From Bacteroidales bacterium UBA3808 (lineage in GTDB: Bacteria; Bacteroidota; Bacteroidia; Bacteroidales; Paludibacteraceae), in assembly GCA_002369075.1 (NCBI GenBank), contig DFEG01000045.1, positions 1 through 29,904 of the forward strand: a stretch of 29,904 nt of DNA, given 5' to 3'. The translations under genes were made by a program, and so were the position numbers. Below, one piece after another: positions 7,204-16,186 of this stretch (positions within the stretch are counted from its first letter, which is position 1; each line of letters begins with the position of its first letter). A model generated the notes under the pieces. It was given only the letters and a program-made list of their open reading frames with translations. It had not been told where the DNA came from and did no database searches.

Positions 7204-7597
7204 TGCACTCTGGACTATATTCTGGCGGTTTGTGCGCTTCGGCATCGTCGGCGCAAGCGGCATGGTGGTGGATTTCGCCGTCACGTGGCTCTGCAAGGAG
7301 AAACTGCGGTGGAACAAGTACCTCAGTAACTCCTTGGGATTTGTTATAGCCGCCACCAATAACTATGTCTGGAACAGGCTTTGGACCTTTGAGAGCCAAA
7401 GCGAAGCGGTCGGCCGCGAGTACCTTTCGTTCCTCACCATCTCCGTCATCGGACTGGGACTCAACAACCTCATCATATATCTCCTTCACGATAAGCTGAA
7501 GCTTAACTTCTATCTCAGCAAACTGATCGCAATAGGCTGTGTCACCCTCTGGAATTTCTCGCTCAACTATGTCATTACATTCCGTGCGCAAATATAG
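7196..7597 (+). CDS. GtrA-family flippase-like membrane protein
   Basis: The 133-residue protein has four predicted membrane helices (about 10-30, 35-57, 78-98, 103-125). The GtrA pattern is plain: FVRFGIVGASGMVVDFAV near the N-terminus, NSLGFVIAATNNYVWNRLWTF in the middle, and a C-terminal NFSLNYVITF. GtrA proteins are thought to flip polyprenyl-phosphate sugars. It starts within the end of the upstream glycosyltransferase, preceded by a strong ribosome binding site, and its end overlaps the next gene by about 29 bp. Confidence 0.88.
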   Translation: MNNALWTIFWRFVRFGIVGASGMVVDFAVTWLCKEKLRWNKYLSNSLGFVIAATNNYVWNRLWTFESQSEAVGREYLSFLTISVIGLGLNNLIIYLLHDKLKLNFYLSKLIAIGCVTLWNFSLNYVITFRAQI

Positions 7598-8414
7598 TCT
7601 TGCGGCAGGGCTGTTGGTCTGTACCCTGCTCTCTTATGCCTTTACGCCGACGGGTGTAGCGCCGGCTTTCTTCGGTCCGAACGCTTTTCCCGTGCCGGAG
7701 ATGTCGGAGGGTCTGACCTCTTCGCGACTGCGTGTGGAGGTGGCGGCGGACGGCTATTTTGGCTATGACAAAAGCCGTACGGCGGATCTCTTTGCGCGCG
7801 TGCGGGTGCCCCTCTTCACGCGGTGGGCGAACCTCACCGTCTGGATGCCCGTCTATGAGTGGTACTCCCAGGCGGACGGCACCGGCAGCGGCGCAGGCGA
7901 TGTCTATCTGACGACTGACATACAGGTGCTTCATAACGAGTGGTTTCACTCCGGCAACACGCAGCTTATCCCACAGATGGTTGTCCGGCTGGGACTCAAG
8001 ACCGCCAGCGGCGAGCAGTTCAGCCGTGCCCGCCACTACGACTGTCCCGGGTACTTCTTCGATCTTACCATGGGTCAGACCATCCCGTTCGAGAAAGTGG
8101 ATCTCCGTTTGGCGGGTTCGGTGGGTTTCCTCTGCTGGCAGACGGCCAACGCCCGCCAGAACGATGCGGTGATGTACGGCCTGCAAGCCAACCTCAGTCA
8201 CCGGTATTTTTCCCTTCTGGCGGAGTGGGGCGGCTACGTAGGCTGGGAGCGGTACGGCGATGCGCCGATGGTGATCAAGGTGCGTGCCGCCGGCATAGTC
8301 AAAGGCTTTGAGCCCTTCGTGCAGTACCAGTACGGCATCAAGGATTATCCCTTCCACCAACTGCGAGTGGGACTCGCCTATAGTTTCGACATACTCAGGA
8401 AAAAGGAAAAGTGA
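7569..8414 (+). CDS. Predicted outer-membrane beta-barrel protein, unknown function
   Basis: The product is 281 residues if translation begins at the ATG at 7569. That start gives MSLHSVRKYSLAAGLLVCTLLSYA, a sensible signal peptide; an earlier in-frame start at 7539 would only add residues before it. The mature part is rich in alternating aromatic and polar residues (for example FARVRVPLFTRWANLTVWMP, FVQYQYGIKDYPFHQLRVGL) typical of amphipathic beta strands, and ends in a strand-like segment before RKKEK. I do not recognise the family. It overlaps both neighbours by a few bases, which points to a joint role with the GtrA and receptor-like genes at the cell surface. The RKKEK tail is encoded by a spacer repeat. 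Confidence 0.7.
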   Translation: MSLHSVRKYSLAAGLLVCTLLSYAFTPTGVAPAFFGPNAFPVPEMSEGLTSSRLRVEVAADGYFGYDKSRTADLFARVRVPLFTRWANLTVWMPVYEWYSQADGTGSGAGDVYLTTDIQVLHNEWFHSGNTQLIPQMVVRLGLKTASGEQFSRARHYDCPGYFFDLTMGQTIPFEKVDLRLAGSVGFLCWQTANARQNDAVMYGLQANLSHRYFSLLAEWGGYVGWERYGDAPMVIKVRAAGIVKGFEPFVQYQYGIKDYPFHQLRVGLAYSFDILRKKEK

Positions 8415-8427
8415 AAGGAGAAAGGAC
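8399..8427 (+). repeat. GTGAAAG-family repeat across a stop/start junction
   Basis: AGGAAAAAGGAAAAGTGAAA followed by GGAGAAAGG gives a short purine-rich repeat. It encodes the RKKEK tail of the upstream protein and the GTG start and first codons of the next one. Confidence 0.5.
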
Positions 8428-10876
8428 ACATAGTAATGGCACCAAGAGAGGGATGGTACTCCTGTCTCTGCTTTGTGCATGCTTCTCTTCTTTCGCCGCA
8501 GTCAACAACGGCGTGGATACCGTGCGCAGCGAGTGGTTCCGGGAGTGGTACCAGTGGGGCGAGTTGCGGCATTACCTGGATAACAACAGCGACGTGTCCG
8601 TCTATATGTCGGAGACTACGGGCGAGTGGGCAACGCCGGAACCGCTGTTAGTGTCCCTCAACGGGAACTCTTACCGATGGAACAAATACTACCTCAATCA
8701 CTTCCGTGTGGACAGCCGCATTGAGTCCGGCGACGCGCTCTTTCTGCCCGACATGTTCACCCATTCGATGGCGATTGACTACAACCGCGGTGCCATGTAC
8801 TGGCAGGCGGACAGTCTTCCCACCCGCCAAGTAACCCTCTCCGGGCAGGGCGGTAATGTAGGCGGCTACAGCCGTGTGGCGAGGTGGTTGCAGGAACTTC
8901 AGGAGGGAAACTCCGCCATCAAGCGTCTGGAGGACAACCGTCCCCTTCAGTTCCGCCGGCATATAGTGGGGGCCGGTAAGGCGGATGCAGTCTATGATAT
9001 TCCCATGAACGGCGTCTCTTATACCCAGCATATATACGCCAGCTATGGTGTGCGCCGGCTGTTGCGTTATGACCACTCCGGCATAGCCGGTACCTACGAC
9101 GCCGATTACTGTCAGGTGCAGTTGGACGGTCAGTTGCCGGTTGCCCGGAACGCTGTTTTCGATGCGCTGCATTATATTCTCCGGGCGGGTTTCCGTGCGG
9201 ACGGCTACAGCGAGTACGGCTATAACGAGAATGAGGCCTCCCGCCAGCTCAATCACTCTTTCTCTTTCTATGGCAATAAGGATTTTGACCGTCAGGGAGT
9301 GCTGACGACCGGTCTTACTTATGGTCTGAGGCGCGACACGCACCGCCAGTTGGATTTCCGCCGCAATGCGCTGGACGTGGACGGCGAGGCACTGGAACCG
9401 TGGTATCCGGACGGTCATTACCACGAACTCAACTGGGCGGTGGACTACCGGTACACCATCCTCCCGTGGCTCCAACTGCACCTCGATGCTTATAACTCGA
9501 TGATTGCTTTCAACCCCTCGCAAACGGAATGGAGCAACTCCACGTACTGGCAGGGCTATAATATGTCCTCGCCGCTCGCCCTCTCCGACTACCGGTGGCA
9601 CTCGTCCTCCTTCGCCTCGGGGCTCTTGGAGAACAGCCTCTCGTTAGAGGCCTCCTACCCCGTGCTCCCATGGATGAGGCTCAGCGGAGCGGTCTCCGCC
9701 ACTTTCGACGGAATGCTTCTTCGCGGCAAATCGAAAGCCACGCCCTCATGGGAAGCCAAAGTGGATATTCATATCGAGCCCGTCAAATGGTTCCGGACGG
9801 ATATTATTGTAGCCAACTACCGCATCCCTTACACCTACGAGCAAATCCGTTTCATGAGTGACGATTATATGTCCGGCGAGGTTTATTATGCCGGAAAGAA
9901 CACCCTATTGACCACAACCGGCGGCAGGTATCACCGTTGGGGCAAAGGGCTGTGGCAACCTCAGTATATAGCTGTGGATGTTCCGATCGTCTTTACGTTC
10001 GGGAAAGAGTGGAGGCACGAGATAAGTATCCTCTCGTCTTTCAAGAAATACTATAACACATGGTCTGTGGCGCTCGCTCCTGAGTCGTCGGGCAGTTTCG
10101 AGGCGGTGGACGGTGTGTGGCGGATGAAGCCGCAGGAGCGCTACTACGAGGTCGTCGCCGCTCCTAAGACCGGCACGGGCATCTGGAACTCACCTGTATT
10201 CGTCTCCAATGTGGTAAAATACACCTACAACGGTCGCAAAGTCTATGTCTCCTTCAGCTGGCAGAGCGAGTGTCTCTCCGGCCCATCGGCAATAGGAAAC
10301 GGCATGCAGACCGAAGATATTAACGTCCTTCACGAGTCGCTGGCGAATCCCAACCGTGTACTCGTTGCCACCAACACTGGCCAGACTAACGACGGCATCC
10401 GCACACTCGGCAGGCTCCATCAGGACCGGGCGTATATCGCCCGTCTGCAGTTGGGCGTGAATATTACCCGTAACTGGCAACTGTCCCTCTCCGGCAAGTT
10501 CCGCGACGGTATTCCCTTCACTCAATACCGCACCCGCCTCCTTACCGACGACGCCGGACAGACCCAGCTTGTCGTTTATAACGGGTACACCCGCGGAATA
10601 AACGTAGTCGATGGCAATTTCGGGCAACGGACGGACTCGTTCTTTAATTTCGACCTGCGGCTCAAGTACCGTGGCGAGATCAAAGGCGTGCCTTTCTCCG
10701 TTCAGGCACTGTGTTATAACATCTGGGATTTCGCGACGGAGCTCAACGAGAGTTGTATGTACTACGACGGTGCTACCGGCTCTGATTTCTCCGGCAAACG
10801 CTACCCGCTCAGCCTCTGCACCCCGCGGGGGTTATTACTCACCGTCTCGGTGGGCTTACAATCAGTCAAAGAATGA
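8411..10876 (+). CDS. TonB-dependent-receptor-like outer-membrane protein
   Basis: The 821-residue exported protein has a hydrophobic signal segment at 15-30 (MVLLSLLCACFSSFA) after a basic n-region. The GTG at 8411 shares 4 bp with the previous stop; an internal ATG at 8453 is an alternative but would lose the basic residues. Residues 70-230 have plug-like features (PLLVSLNGNSYRW, YNRGAMYW). The rest is a long barrel, ending with the receptor-type pattern of a strand, FNFDLRLKYRG, a hairpin and TPRGLLLTVSVGLQ. No carboxypeptidase-like extension and no clear TonB box are visible, so it may be a divergent receptor or a large porin. It lies among glycan genes, so export or anchoring of a surface glycan is as plausible as nutrient uptake. 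Confidence 0.65.
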   Translation: MKGERTHSNGTKRGMVLLSLLCACFSSFAAVNNGVDTVRSEWFREWYQWGELRHYLDNNSDVSVYMSETTGEWATPEPLLVSLNGNSYRWNKYYLNHFRVDSRIESGDALFLPDMFTHSMAIDYNRGAMYWQADSLPTRQVTLSGQGGNVGGYSRVARWLQELQEGNSAIKRLEDNRPLQFRRHIVGAGKADAVYDIPMNGVSYTQHIYASYGVRRLLRYDHSGIAGTYDADYCQVQLDGQLPVARNAVFDALHYILRAGFRADGYSEYGYNENEASRQLNHSFSFYGNKDFDRQGVLTTGLTYGLRRDTHRQLDFRRNALDVDGEALEPWYPDGHYHELNWAVDYRYTILPWLQLHLDAYNSMIAFNPSQTEWSNSTYWQGYNMSSPLALSDYRWHSSSFASGLLENSLSLEASYPVLPWMRLSGAVSATFDGMLLRGKSKATPSWEAKVDIHIEPVKWFRTDIIVANYRIPYTYEQIRFMSDDYMSGEVYYAGKNTLLTTTGGRYHRWGKGLWQPQYIAVDVPIVFTFGKEWRHEISILSSFKKYYNTWSVALAPESSGSFEAVDGVWRMKPQERYYEVVAAPKTGTGIWNSPVFVSNVVKYTYNGRKVYVSFSWQSECLSGPSAIGNGMQTEDINVLHESLANPNRVLVATNTGQTNDGIRTLGRLHQDRAYIARLQLGVNITRNWQLSLSGKFRDGIPFTQYRTRLLTDDAGQTQLVVYNGYTRGINVVDGNFGQRTDSFFNFDLRLKYRGEIKGVPFSVQALCYNIWDFATELNESCMYYDGATGSDFSGKRYPLSLCTPRGLLLTVSVGLQSVKE

Positions 10877-10877
10877 A

Positions 10878-11984
10878 ATGAGAGGAATACGAATCGCATA
10901 TGATGCCAAAAGGGCTTTCTGCAACCGGCGCGGGCTGGGTAACTACAGCCGTGACGTCATCCGTCTGGTACAGACTTATGCTCCGGATAATACGTTTGTG
11001 CTTCTTGGTCAACCGACGGCACTCTATGCTCCTACCGGGGCGGAAATCATCTCACCAAAGGGGCTTTGGCGGCTTTGCCCGGGACTATGGCGCAGTTTCG
11101 GCTGTCTGCCAAGTATCAAGGAAGTTGATCTCTACCATGGCCTTTCCGGCGAACTGCCTTTCGGCATTCACCGCACGCCCGTCAAGAAAGTTGTCACGAT
11201 TCACGACCTATTAGTGCTCCGCTATCCGCATCTCTACAGCCCGGGCTACCGCAAGCTTTTCGCTGCCAAGATGCGCTACGCCGTCCGCACGGCGGACATA
11301 GTCATTGCTATCTCCGGGCAGACGAAGAGCGATCTGGTCCATTACCTTCATGCCGACGAGCAAAAGATCCGCATAGTCTATCAGGGCTGTAACGGCATCT
11401 TCAGAGAGCCGGTAACAGCCGGAAAAATCACTGAGGTACGGGCTGCCTATTCCCTGCCAGAATCATATATTCTGTATGTCGGGGCATTGGAGGAACGCAA
11501 GAACCTGCACACACTGGTAAAGGCACTCGCGCAAGCAGGACTCAATATTCCGTTAGTACTGGTAGGCGGCGAGAGTGCGTACGGAAATGCGTTGCAACAG
11601 CAAGCCTTGCAGTCAGGCGTCCCCCTCCGCATACTCTCCGGCGTGCCGCAGGCAGACCTGCCGGCATTGTATCATGAGGCGGCTGTATTCGTCTATCCTT
11701 CCCTCTTTGAAGGGTTTGGCATTCCGGTTCTGGAAGCCATGTGCGTCGGAACACCTGTTCTGACCTCTACCGGCAGCTGTTTCGCAGAAGTAGGCGGAGA
11801 GGCGGCTCTGTACGCCGATCCGGCACAGCCTGAAGAGATAGCCGCCCAACTGACGAAAATCTTATCCAATCCGGCACTCCGCAACCAGATGGTTAAACGC
11901 GGACATGTACAAGCGGAGAAATTCACGGACAGGAAAGTGGCACAAAACCTACTAAATGTATATCACGAATTATGCGCATACTGA
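10878..11984 (+). CDS. GT4-family glycosyltransferase
   Basis: The product is a 368-residue GT-B glycosyltransferase. I take the ATG at 10878 (MRGIRIAYDAKRAFCN), 1 bp after the preceding stop; the open frame continues upstream but that part only shadows the receptor gene. An N-terminal Rossmann domain carries GLGNYSR and HDLLVLRYP. The C-terminal donor domain has YVGALEERKNLHTLVKA and the E-x7-E motif in SLFEGFGIPVLEAM (E278, E286). It uses an activated sugar nucleotide to extend a cell-envelope glycan; donor and acceptor cannot be told. It overlaps the next GT4 gene by 13 bp. Confidence 0.9.
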   Translation: MRGIRIAYDAKRAFCNRRGLGNYSRDVIRLVQTYAPDNTFVLLGQPTALYAPTGAEIISPKGLWRLCPGLWRSFGCLPSIKEVDLYHGLSGELPFGIHRTPVKKVVTIHDLLVLRYPHLYSPGYRKLFAAKMRYAVRTADIVIAISGQTKSDLVHYLHADEQKIRIVYQGCNGIFREPVTAGKITEVRAAYSLPESYILYVGALEERKNLHTLVKALAQAGLNIPLVLVGGESAYGNALQQQALQSGVPLRILSGVPQADLPALYHEAAVFVYPSLFEGFGIPVLEAMCVGTPVLTSTGSCFAEVGGEAALYADPAQPEEIAAQLTKILSNPALRNQMVKRGHVQAEKFTDRKVAQNLLNVYHELCAY

Positions 11985-13012
11985 TAGATCTGTCTATACT
12001 TAAAAACGTGCACTGCGGCTTGGGACAGGTGGCACTCAACTACGGCTATTATTTCCGCGATTCATACCAACCCGTTCAGGGCGAGGAGATATATCTGCTT
12101 GTCCCGGAAGCCTTCGTCGGTGCGTTTGGCGAGAAGGTGCACTATATAGTATCCCGGAAGATTTACCGGATTATGCCATGGCTGACAGGACGGCGGTTTG
12201 ATGTCTGGCATGCCATCCACCAGCTCTCGCGTTTCACTCCTTTCGCCCGCCATTATGTACTGACGATTCACGATTATAATTTTGTCTATGAGAAACAAGG
12301 GCGCAAAGTGGAAGCGTATCTGCATAAGATCCGGCAAAAGGTCAACCGCGCCGATGTCATTACGGCGATTTCGCAGTTCACCAAGGAGGAGATAGCCCGC
12401 TATACGCCCACCGGCAAACCCGTGCAAGTCATCTATAACGGCATCGAACGGATTGACTTGGCGCAAGAAGAAGCCCTGCCGGAAGTGAAGCAGCCTTTCC
12501 TCTTTTCTATCGGGGAGATCAAACCAAAAAAGAACTTCCACGTCCTTGTGGAAATGATGCAGTATCTGCCGGAGTACCAACTTTACATAGCCGGAAACAA
12601 CCATACTCCGTACGCGCAGGAGATACAGCGACTTATCGCGCAGTACAACCTGACAAACGTACACTTGTCGGGTATTGTCACCGCAGCGCAGAAAGTATGG
12701 CTGTACCGCCACTGCGAGGCATTCGTTTTTCCTTCCCTATTTGAGGGGTTCGGGCTACCGGTCGTAGAAGCCATGCTTTTCCGTAAACCGGTCATCTGCT
12801 CCGACAAGACAAGCTTGAGCGAAATAGGAAAAGGACACGTGACCTTCTTTGAGGACACCTATCCCGCACTATCTTCCGCTCACCTCATACAAAAAGCCAT
12901 CCGCGAGACCACCCCTGAGGCACTGGACGAGGCGTACCGCTATGCAATCTCTTTTGACTGGAAAAAACACATGGAGGCTTATCTGACCATCTACCGCTCG
13001 CTCGGCGTCTGA
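11972..13012 (+). CDS. GT4-family glycosyltransferase
   Basis: The 346-residue enzyme belongs to the same superfamily as its upstream neighbour. It has a GLGQVALNYG glycine-rich N-terminal loop, TIHDYNF, then the donor domain with SIGEIKPKKNFHVLVEMM and the E-x7-E motif in SLFEGFGLPVVEAM (E258, E266). The shared layout with the preceding gene suggests an old duplication, with two successive transfers in one glycan. It is the last gene of the plus-strand run. Its last 22 bp overlap the end of the O-antigen ligase gene on the other strand, and no terminator is visible. Confidence 0.9.
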   Translation: MRILIDLSILKNVHCGLGQVALNYGYYFRDSYQPVQGEEIYLLVPEAFVGAFGEKVHYIVSRKIYRIMPWLTGRRFDVWHAIHQLSRFTPFARHYVLTIHDYNFVYEKQGRKVEAYLHKIRQKVNRADVITAISQFTKEEIARYTPTGKPVQVIYNGIERIDLAQEEALPEVKQPFLFSIGEIKPKKNFHVLVEMMQYLPEYQLYIAGNNHTPYAQEIQRLIAQYNLTNVHLSGIVTAAQKVWLYRHCEAFVFPSLFEGFGLPVVEAMLFRKPVICSDKTSLSEIGKGHVTFFEDTYPALSSAHLIQKAIRETTPEALDEAYRYAISFDWKKHMEAYLTIYRSLGV

Positions 13013-14424
13013 CGACAGAGGAAGAAACAGGAAAGGAAAGCAATAATCGTAGTGCCGCTCAAGATGTGGAACGGCATCTCAATCTGCATTATGACAAGCA
13101 CTACGAGAAAATAAACGAACGCAATGAAGTTACGTTGCCGGATACTCTCATAAAAAAGACTTACCACCATCGCACATAACAACACCAGCCCGGCTATACC
13201 GGATTGCATCCAATCGCCGAGGAACTGGTTGTGCGGATAGAAAGAGACGTAATCGAACTGCGGCCACCACGATTTGAATTCATAGCCGACCACCGAACTG
13301 ACATAATCGTAAGTCATTCCGCCTAAGCCGCAGCCTTTCCACGGATCTATGCGCAGATAGTCAGTTGCAACGCGTACGAGACCGTCCCTGACCGGGTCTG
13401 CGGCAAAAGAGCGAAGAGTCTCTATATGGGTGCCCACCATAATTCCCGCCACCACTACCAGCGCTCCTGTAACGCTCCATAGCAGTTTGCGCTCACGGCG
13501 AAGCAGGTACAATACACCGAAGGCGGCTGATACGCCATAAGTTACCAATCCGACGCGGCTCTGGGATATATAAATCACTGCAAAAATCAGCACCCAGGAG
13601 ACTGCCGCTTCAAAGAGAGTAAGGCGTTTGAGATCAAGCAGATAGAAACTGCATATCAGACCTGCTATGATCCACAGCGCGTTATAAGTAGGATGAGGCG
13701 CACCGCTCCACGCAAAAATAATGTCATAGACAGGTATCCCATTGATGGCGTATTTGCCAAAAGGAAGGAAGGTAGCGAGAGAAACACCCATCCGTTCCGC
13801 CTCATAGAAAAGGGAGGCTAACGTAAGCAGGCACCCGATACAAACAACTCTCCAAAAAAGGAGAACCAGTGCTTTGTACTGCTGCTTTTCTATCCAGATA
13901 AACAGAAAAGCAAGCGAATAGGAAAACAACGGCACAAGGCGGTTGAAATAAATCTTTGCTTCGGAGGTGTTGTTGGTCCAAAGAATGGTGACTGCCTGCC
14001 AGATGAAGTAGAGCCAGAAAGCGTAGTAAAAAAGCGGCGGGCGGTTGACTCTCCGCTGCTTGTCGGCTACCAGGGCGACAAAGGCACAAAGCCAGAACAC
14101 AATCTGTACATCCAGATAAACCCTCGGGCGATGGACAAGCGCTGTGAGCATTAATGCTACGCTGACAAGCAGTATTTGGCGATACCATTTGAGTTCCCTA
14201 AAATCATTACTGCACACATAAAGAACAGCCGGGACAGCCAAACAGAGCAGCGAAAGGACATACACTGCCGGAAGATAGACGGGGGCCCATTCGTTGACGA
14301 AAACGGGCGTCACCGGCGTGAACAGCAAACATGCTACGTACCAGAGCCCCAAACACGCCAGGCCGCATAGTGAAAACTTATTTTCCTGTATAAATTGCAT
14401 ATATCTTTTGTGTAAATTCTGCAT
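12991..14424 (-). CDS. O-antigen ligase / Wzy-type polymerase family membrane protein
   Basis: The product is about 477 residues, with a polytopic inner-membrane protein of 11-12 hydrophobic helices. A large periplasmic loop carries WKGCGLGGMTYDYV and YPHNQFLGDWMQSG. The helix with ISQSRVGLVTYG matches the Wzy_C/O-antigen ligase family, whose members join O-antigen to lipid A-core or polymerise repeats. I choose the ATG at 14424; the ATG at 14400 is also possible. The frame is open further upstream, but that part only overlaps the neighbouring GT4 gene. Ligase and polymerase cannot be separated by sequence alone; the core kinase and heptosyltransferase nearby favour an LPS role. Confidence 0.85.
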   Translation of the reverse strand: MQNLHKRYMQFIQENKFSLCGLACLGLWYVACLLFTPVTPVFVNEWAPVYLPAVYVLSLLCLAVPAVLYVCSNDFRELKWYRQILLVSVALMLTALVHRPRVYLDVQIVFWLCAFVALVADKQRRVNRPPLFYYAFWLYFIWQAVTILWTNNTSEAKIYFNRLVPLFSYSLAFLFIWIEKQQYKALVLLFWRVVCIGCLLTLASLFYEAERMGVSLATFLPFGKYAINGIPVYDIIFAWSGAPHPTYNALWIIAGLICSFYLLDLKRLTLFEAAVSWVLIFAVIYISQSRVGLVTYGVSAAFGVLYLLRRERKLLWSVTGALVVVAGIMVGTHIETLRSFAADPVRDGLVRVATDYLRIDPWKGCGLGGMTYDYVSSVVGYEFKSWWPQFDYVSFYPHNQFLGDWMQSGIAGLVLLCAMVVSLFYESIRQRNFIAFVYFLVVLVIMQIEMPFHILSGTTIIAFLSCFFLCRQTPSER

Positions 14425-15460
14425 ATCCAAACTCGTTCTCGAACCGGGCTTTGGCCGCTTGTCCCATTCGTATGGCCTCTGTCTCATCGCTTGTAAGGCG
14501 TTCGATAGCCTCTTCCCATTCGTTCCATTCTCCGGGAGGAAGCAGGACTGCTTCCTTGCCGTTCGTGACAAACTCCGGCTGGGAGCCGTTGTTCGACGCA
14601 ATGACAGCCGATCCCATCGCCATGTGCTCTAACAGAGATAGCGAAGCTGCTTCCGGCACAAGAGAGGGCAACACACCTATCCGGCATTGGGCTATGAGAG
14701 CTCCGCAATCCTTTCGGAAACCGATATATCGGAGATAACCTTTTAGCCGAGACCGGTGCAACAACTCTTCCAATACGTTACAGGATTCTTCCGCCACCTC
14801 TCCGGCAAGGACAATTGTATAATGTCCTTTGAAACCGGGTTCTAATGCCTGCAGGAGTTGTATGATACCTTTCTCCGGACAGATACGGCCGTGGTACAGG
14901 ACGATCGGTAACGCCTCCGGCGTCGCCTCCCGGGGCTGTTCGTAGAGCCGGATACTGTTCCTTACTACGTGAACGGACCGGCATGCTTGCTGTACTTCCG
15001 GCTCCGTCAAGAAAGCATCTGCGGCTTTCTGCGAGACAAAGATAAAATCGTCAATCTGGCGGTACACCCACAGCCAGGAGGGTTTGCTTTTCGCTCTCCC
15101 TACAATCAGATGAAGCGTTGCCACCAGCCGTACAGGGCACATACACAGACGCTTGGCATATGCGCAGAGAAAGAACTCCTTCCGGTCATGCACATGCAGT
15201 ACATCGACCTTCTCGCGACGTATGATAGATGCCATCCGTAGGGCTTCTATATAGGAGAATTTGCCATTTTTGGTACGTGGTGCAAGCGTATATACCTTTC
15301 CTAAACGCCCGAAACGTGCAAGCAGACCACTGTCGCTGCCGGGTTGGCAGATAAAGACAAATTCCGCTTTCCCCTGCTCCTTCAACATGGCACACAGGTC
15401 ATGTATATATTGTTCTCCTCCGCCCCAGAAAGGGGATGCTATGTACTGTAACACCACCAT
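14378..15460 (-). CDS. GT4-family glycosyltransferase
   Basis: The 360-residue GT-B enzyme has an N-terminal FWGGGEQYIHDL nucleotide-sugar loop and DVLHVHDRKEF. The donor domain has YHGRICPEKGIIQLLQAL (189-206), and the E-x7-E pair in LVPEAASLSLLEHMAMGSAVIAS is at E270 and E278. It is only distantly like the two plus-strand GT4 genes. It follows the kinase gene by 6 bp and overlaps the ligase gene, so it probably adds an outer-core sugar before ligation. Substrates are not deducible. Confidence 0.88.
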   Translation of the reverse strand: MVVLQYIASPFWGGGEQYIHDLCAMLKEQGKAEFVFICQPGSDSGLLARFGRLGKVYTLAPRTKNGKFSYIEALRMASIIRREKVDVLHVHDRKEFFLCAYAKRLCMCPVRLVATLHLIVGRAKSKPSWLWVYRQIDDFIFVSQKAADAFLTEPEVQQACRSVHVVRNSIRLYEQPREATPEALPIVLYHGRICPEKGIIQLLQALEPGFKGHYTIVLAGEVAEESCNVLEELLHRSRLKGYLRYIGFRKDCGALIAQCRIGVLPSLVPEAASLSLLEHMAMGSAVIASNNGSQPEFVTNGKEAVLLPPGEWNEWEEAIERLTSDETEAIRMGQAAKARFENEFGYAEFTQKIYAIYTGK

Positions 15461-15466
15461 CTCTGT

Positions 15467-16186
15467 CTATTTGCGGAACCGCCAAAAACAACGCCAATAG
15501 TGTATCGTGCGTTTGACGCACAGCTCTTCATCCCATCCCCTTTCACGGGCATAAGTGCGCGCAAGTAGTTCCATTAAATCCTCCCCACCCCACAGTCTGC
15601 GGAAATTATAGCAAGCCGTCTCTAATGAAACCGGTTGGTCAAAAGTCATCCGATTGATATCCACCAGTTCGAACGATATATGTCCGTCCGAAGAGAGGTC
15701 AAAAAGAATATTACCCGGAGAGTAATCTCGATGCAGAATACCTTTCCGGTGCATGTCTGCGGTGAATCGGGCGAAAGCCTCTACAATCGGTTCGTACCCT
15801 GCCAACGGATGGTGCCTGAACTCATAGAAATTGCGCTTCAAGACGCTCTGGAGTGCCACCAAATAGGACTCCTGAATTAGTCCGTTGGTTTCTATCAATA
15901 TATACGCCACGGGAACAGGTGTGCCAATGCCGTTCTCCAAAAGCCGGATTGCATTTTCGTACGCCCTTTTGGCTTTTGGAGCACGGAGACAGGTGTATGC
16001 AATCCGGTTGAGGAATGCAGGCTTGTGAAACCGCTTGACGCACACTGGTGTACCGTCCGGAGCCTGCATCAGGCGGATCTGGTTGCGCGCGTCGTAAATC
16101 ACCTTGCCTTGTTGGGCAAAGTTCTCCGGCAGTTGCACAATCCACTTCCGCCAACCCTCATATGTCGGATTAATGACAATTTTCAC
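15467..16186 (-). CDS. LPS-core-kinase-like protein (WaaP/KdkA/InaA family)
   Basis: The 239-residue protein has a kinase fold. VCVKRFHKP carries the ATP-binding lysine (K51), LHRDYSPGNILFD (151-163) the catalytic loop with D154 and N159, and LVDINRM the metal-binding D176. This layout fits bacterial kinases that phosphorylate Kdo or heptose in the inner LPS core. The gene overlaps the GT9 heptosyltransferase by 17 bp and precedes a GT4, which supports that reading. Which sugar is modified is unknown. The start ATG follows a GTGAAAA-type repeat that also encodes the tail of the GT9 protein. Confidence 0.85.
   Translation of the reverse strand: MKIVINPTYEGWRKWIVQLPENFAQQGKVIYDARNQIRLMQAPDGTPVCVKRFHKPAFLNRIAYTCLRAPKAKRAYENAIRLLENGIGTPVPVAYILIETNGLIQESYLVALQSVLKRNFYEFRHHPLAGYEPIVEAFARFTADMHRKGILHRDYSPGNILFDLSSDGHISFELVDINRMTFDQPVSLETACYNFRRLWGGEDLMELLARTYARERGWDEELCVKRTIHYWRCFWRFRK

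Noticed and set aside
10611..10877. Upstream extension of the first GT4 gene
   Set aside because: This part lies within the receptor-like gene in another frame; the conserved GT4 start is at 10878.
14425..14601. Upstream extension of the O-antigen ligase gene
   Set aside because: The added residues are hydrophilic, shadow the GT4 gene in another frame, and precede a good start at 14424.
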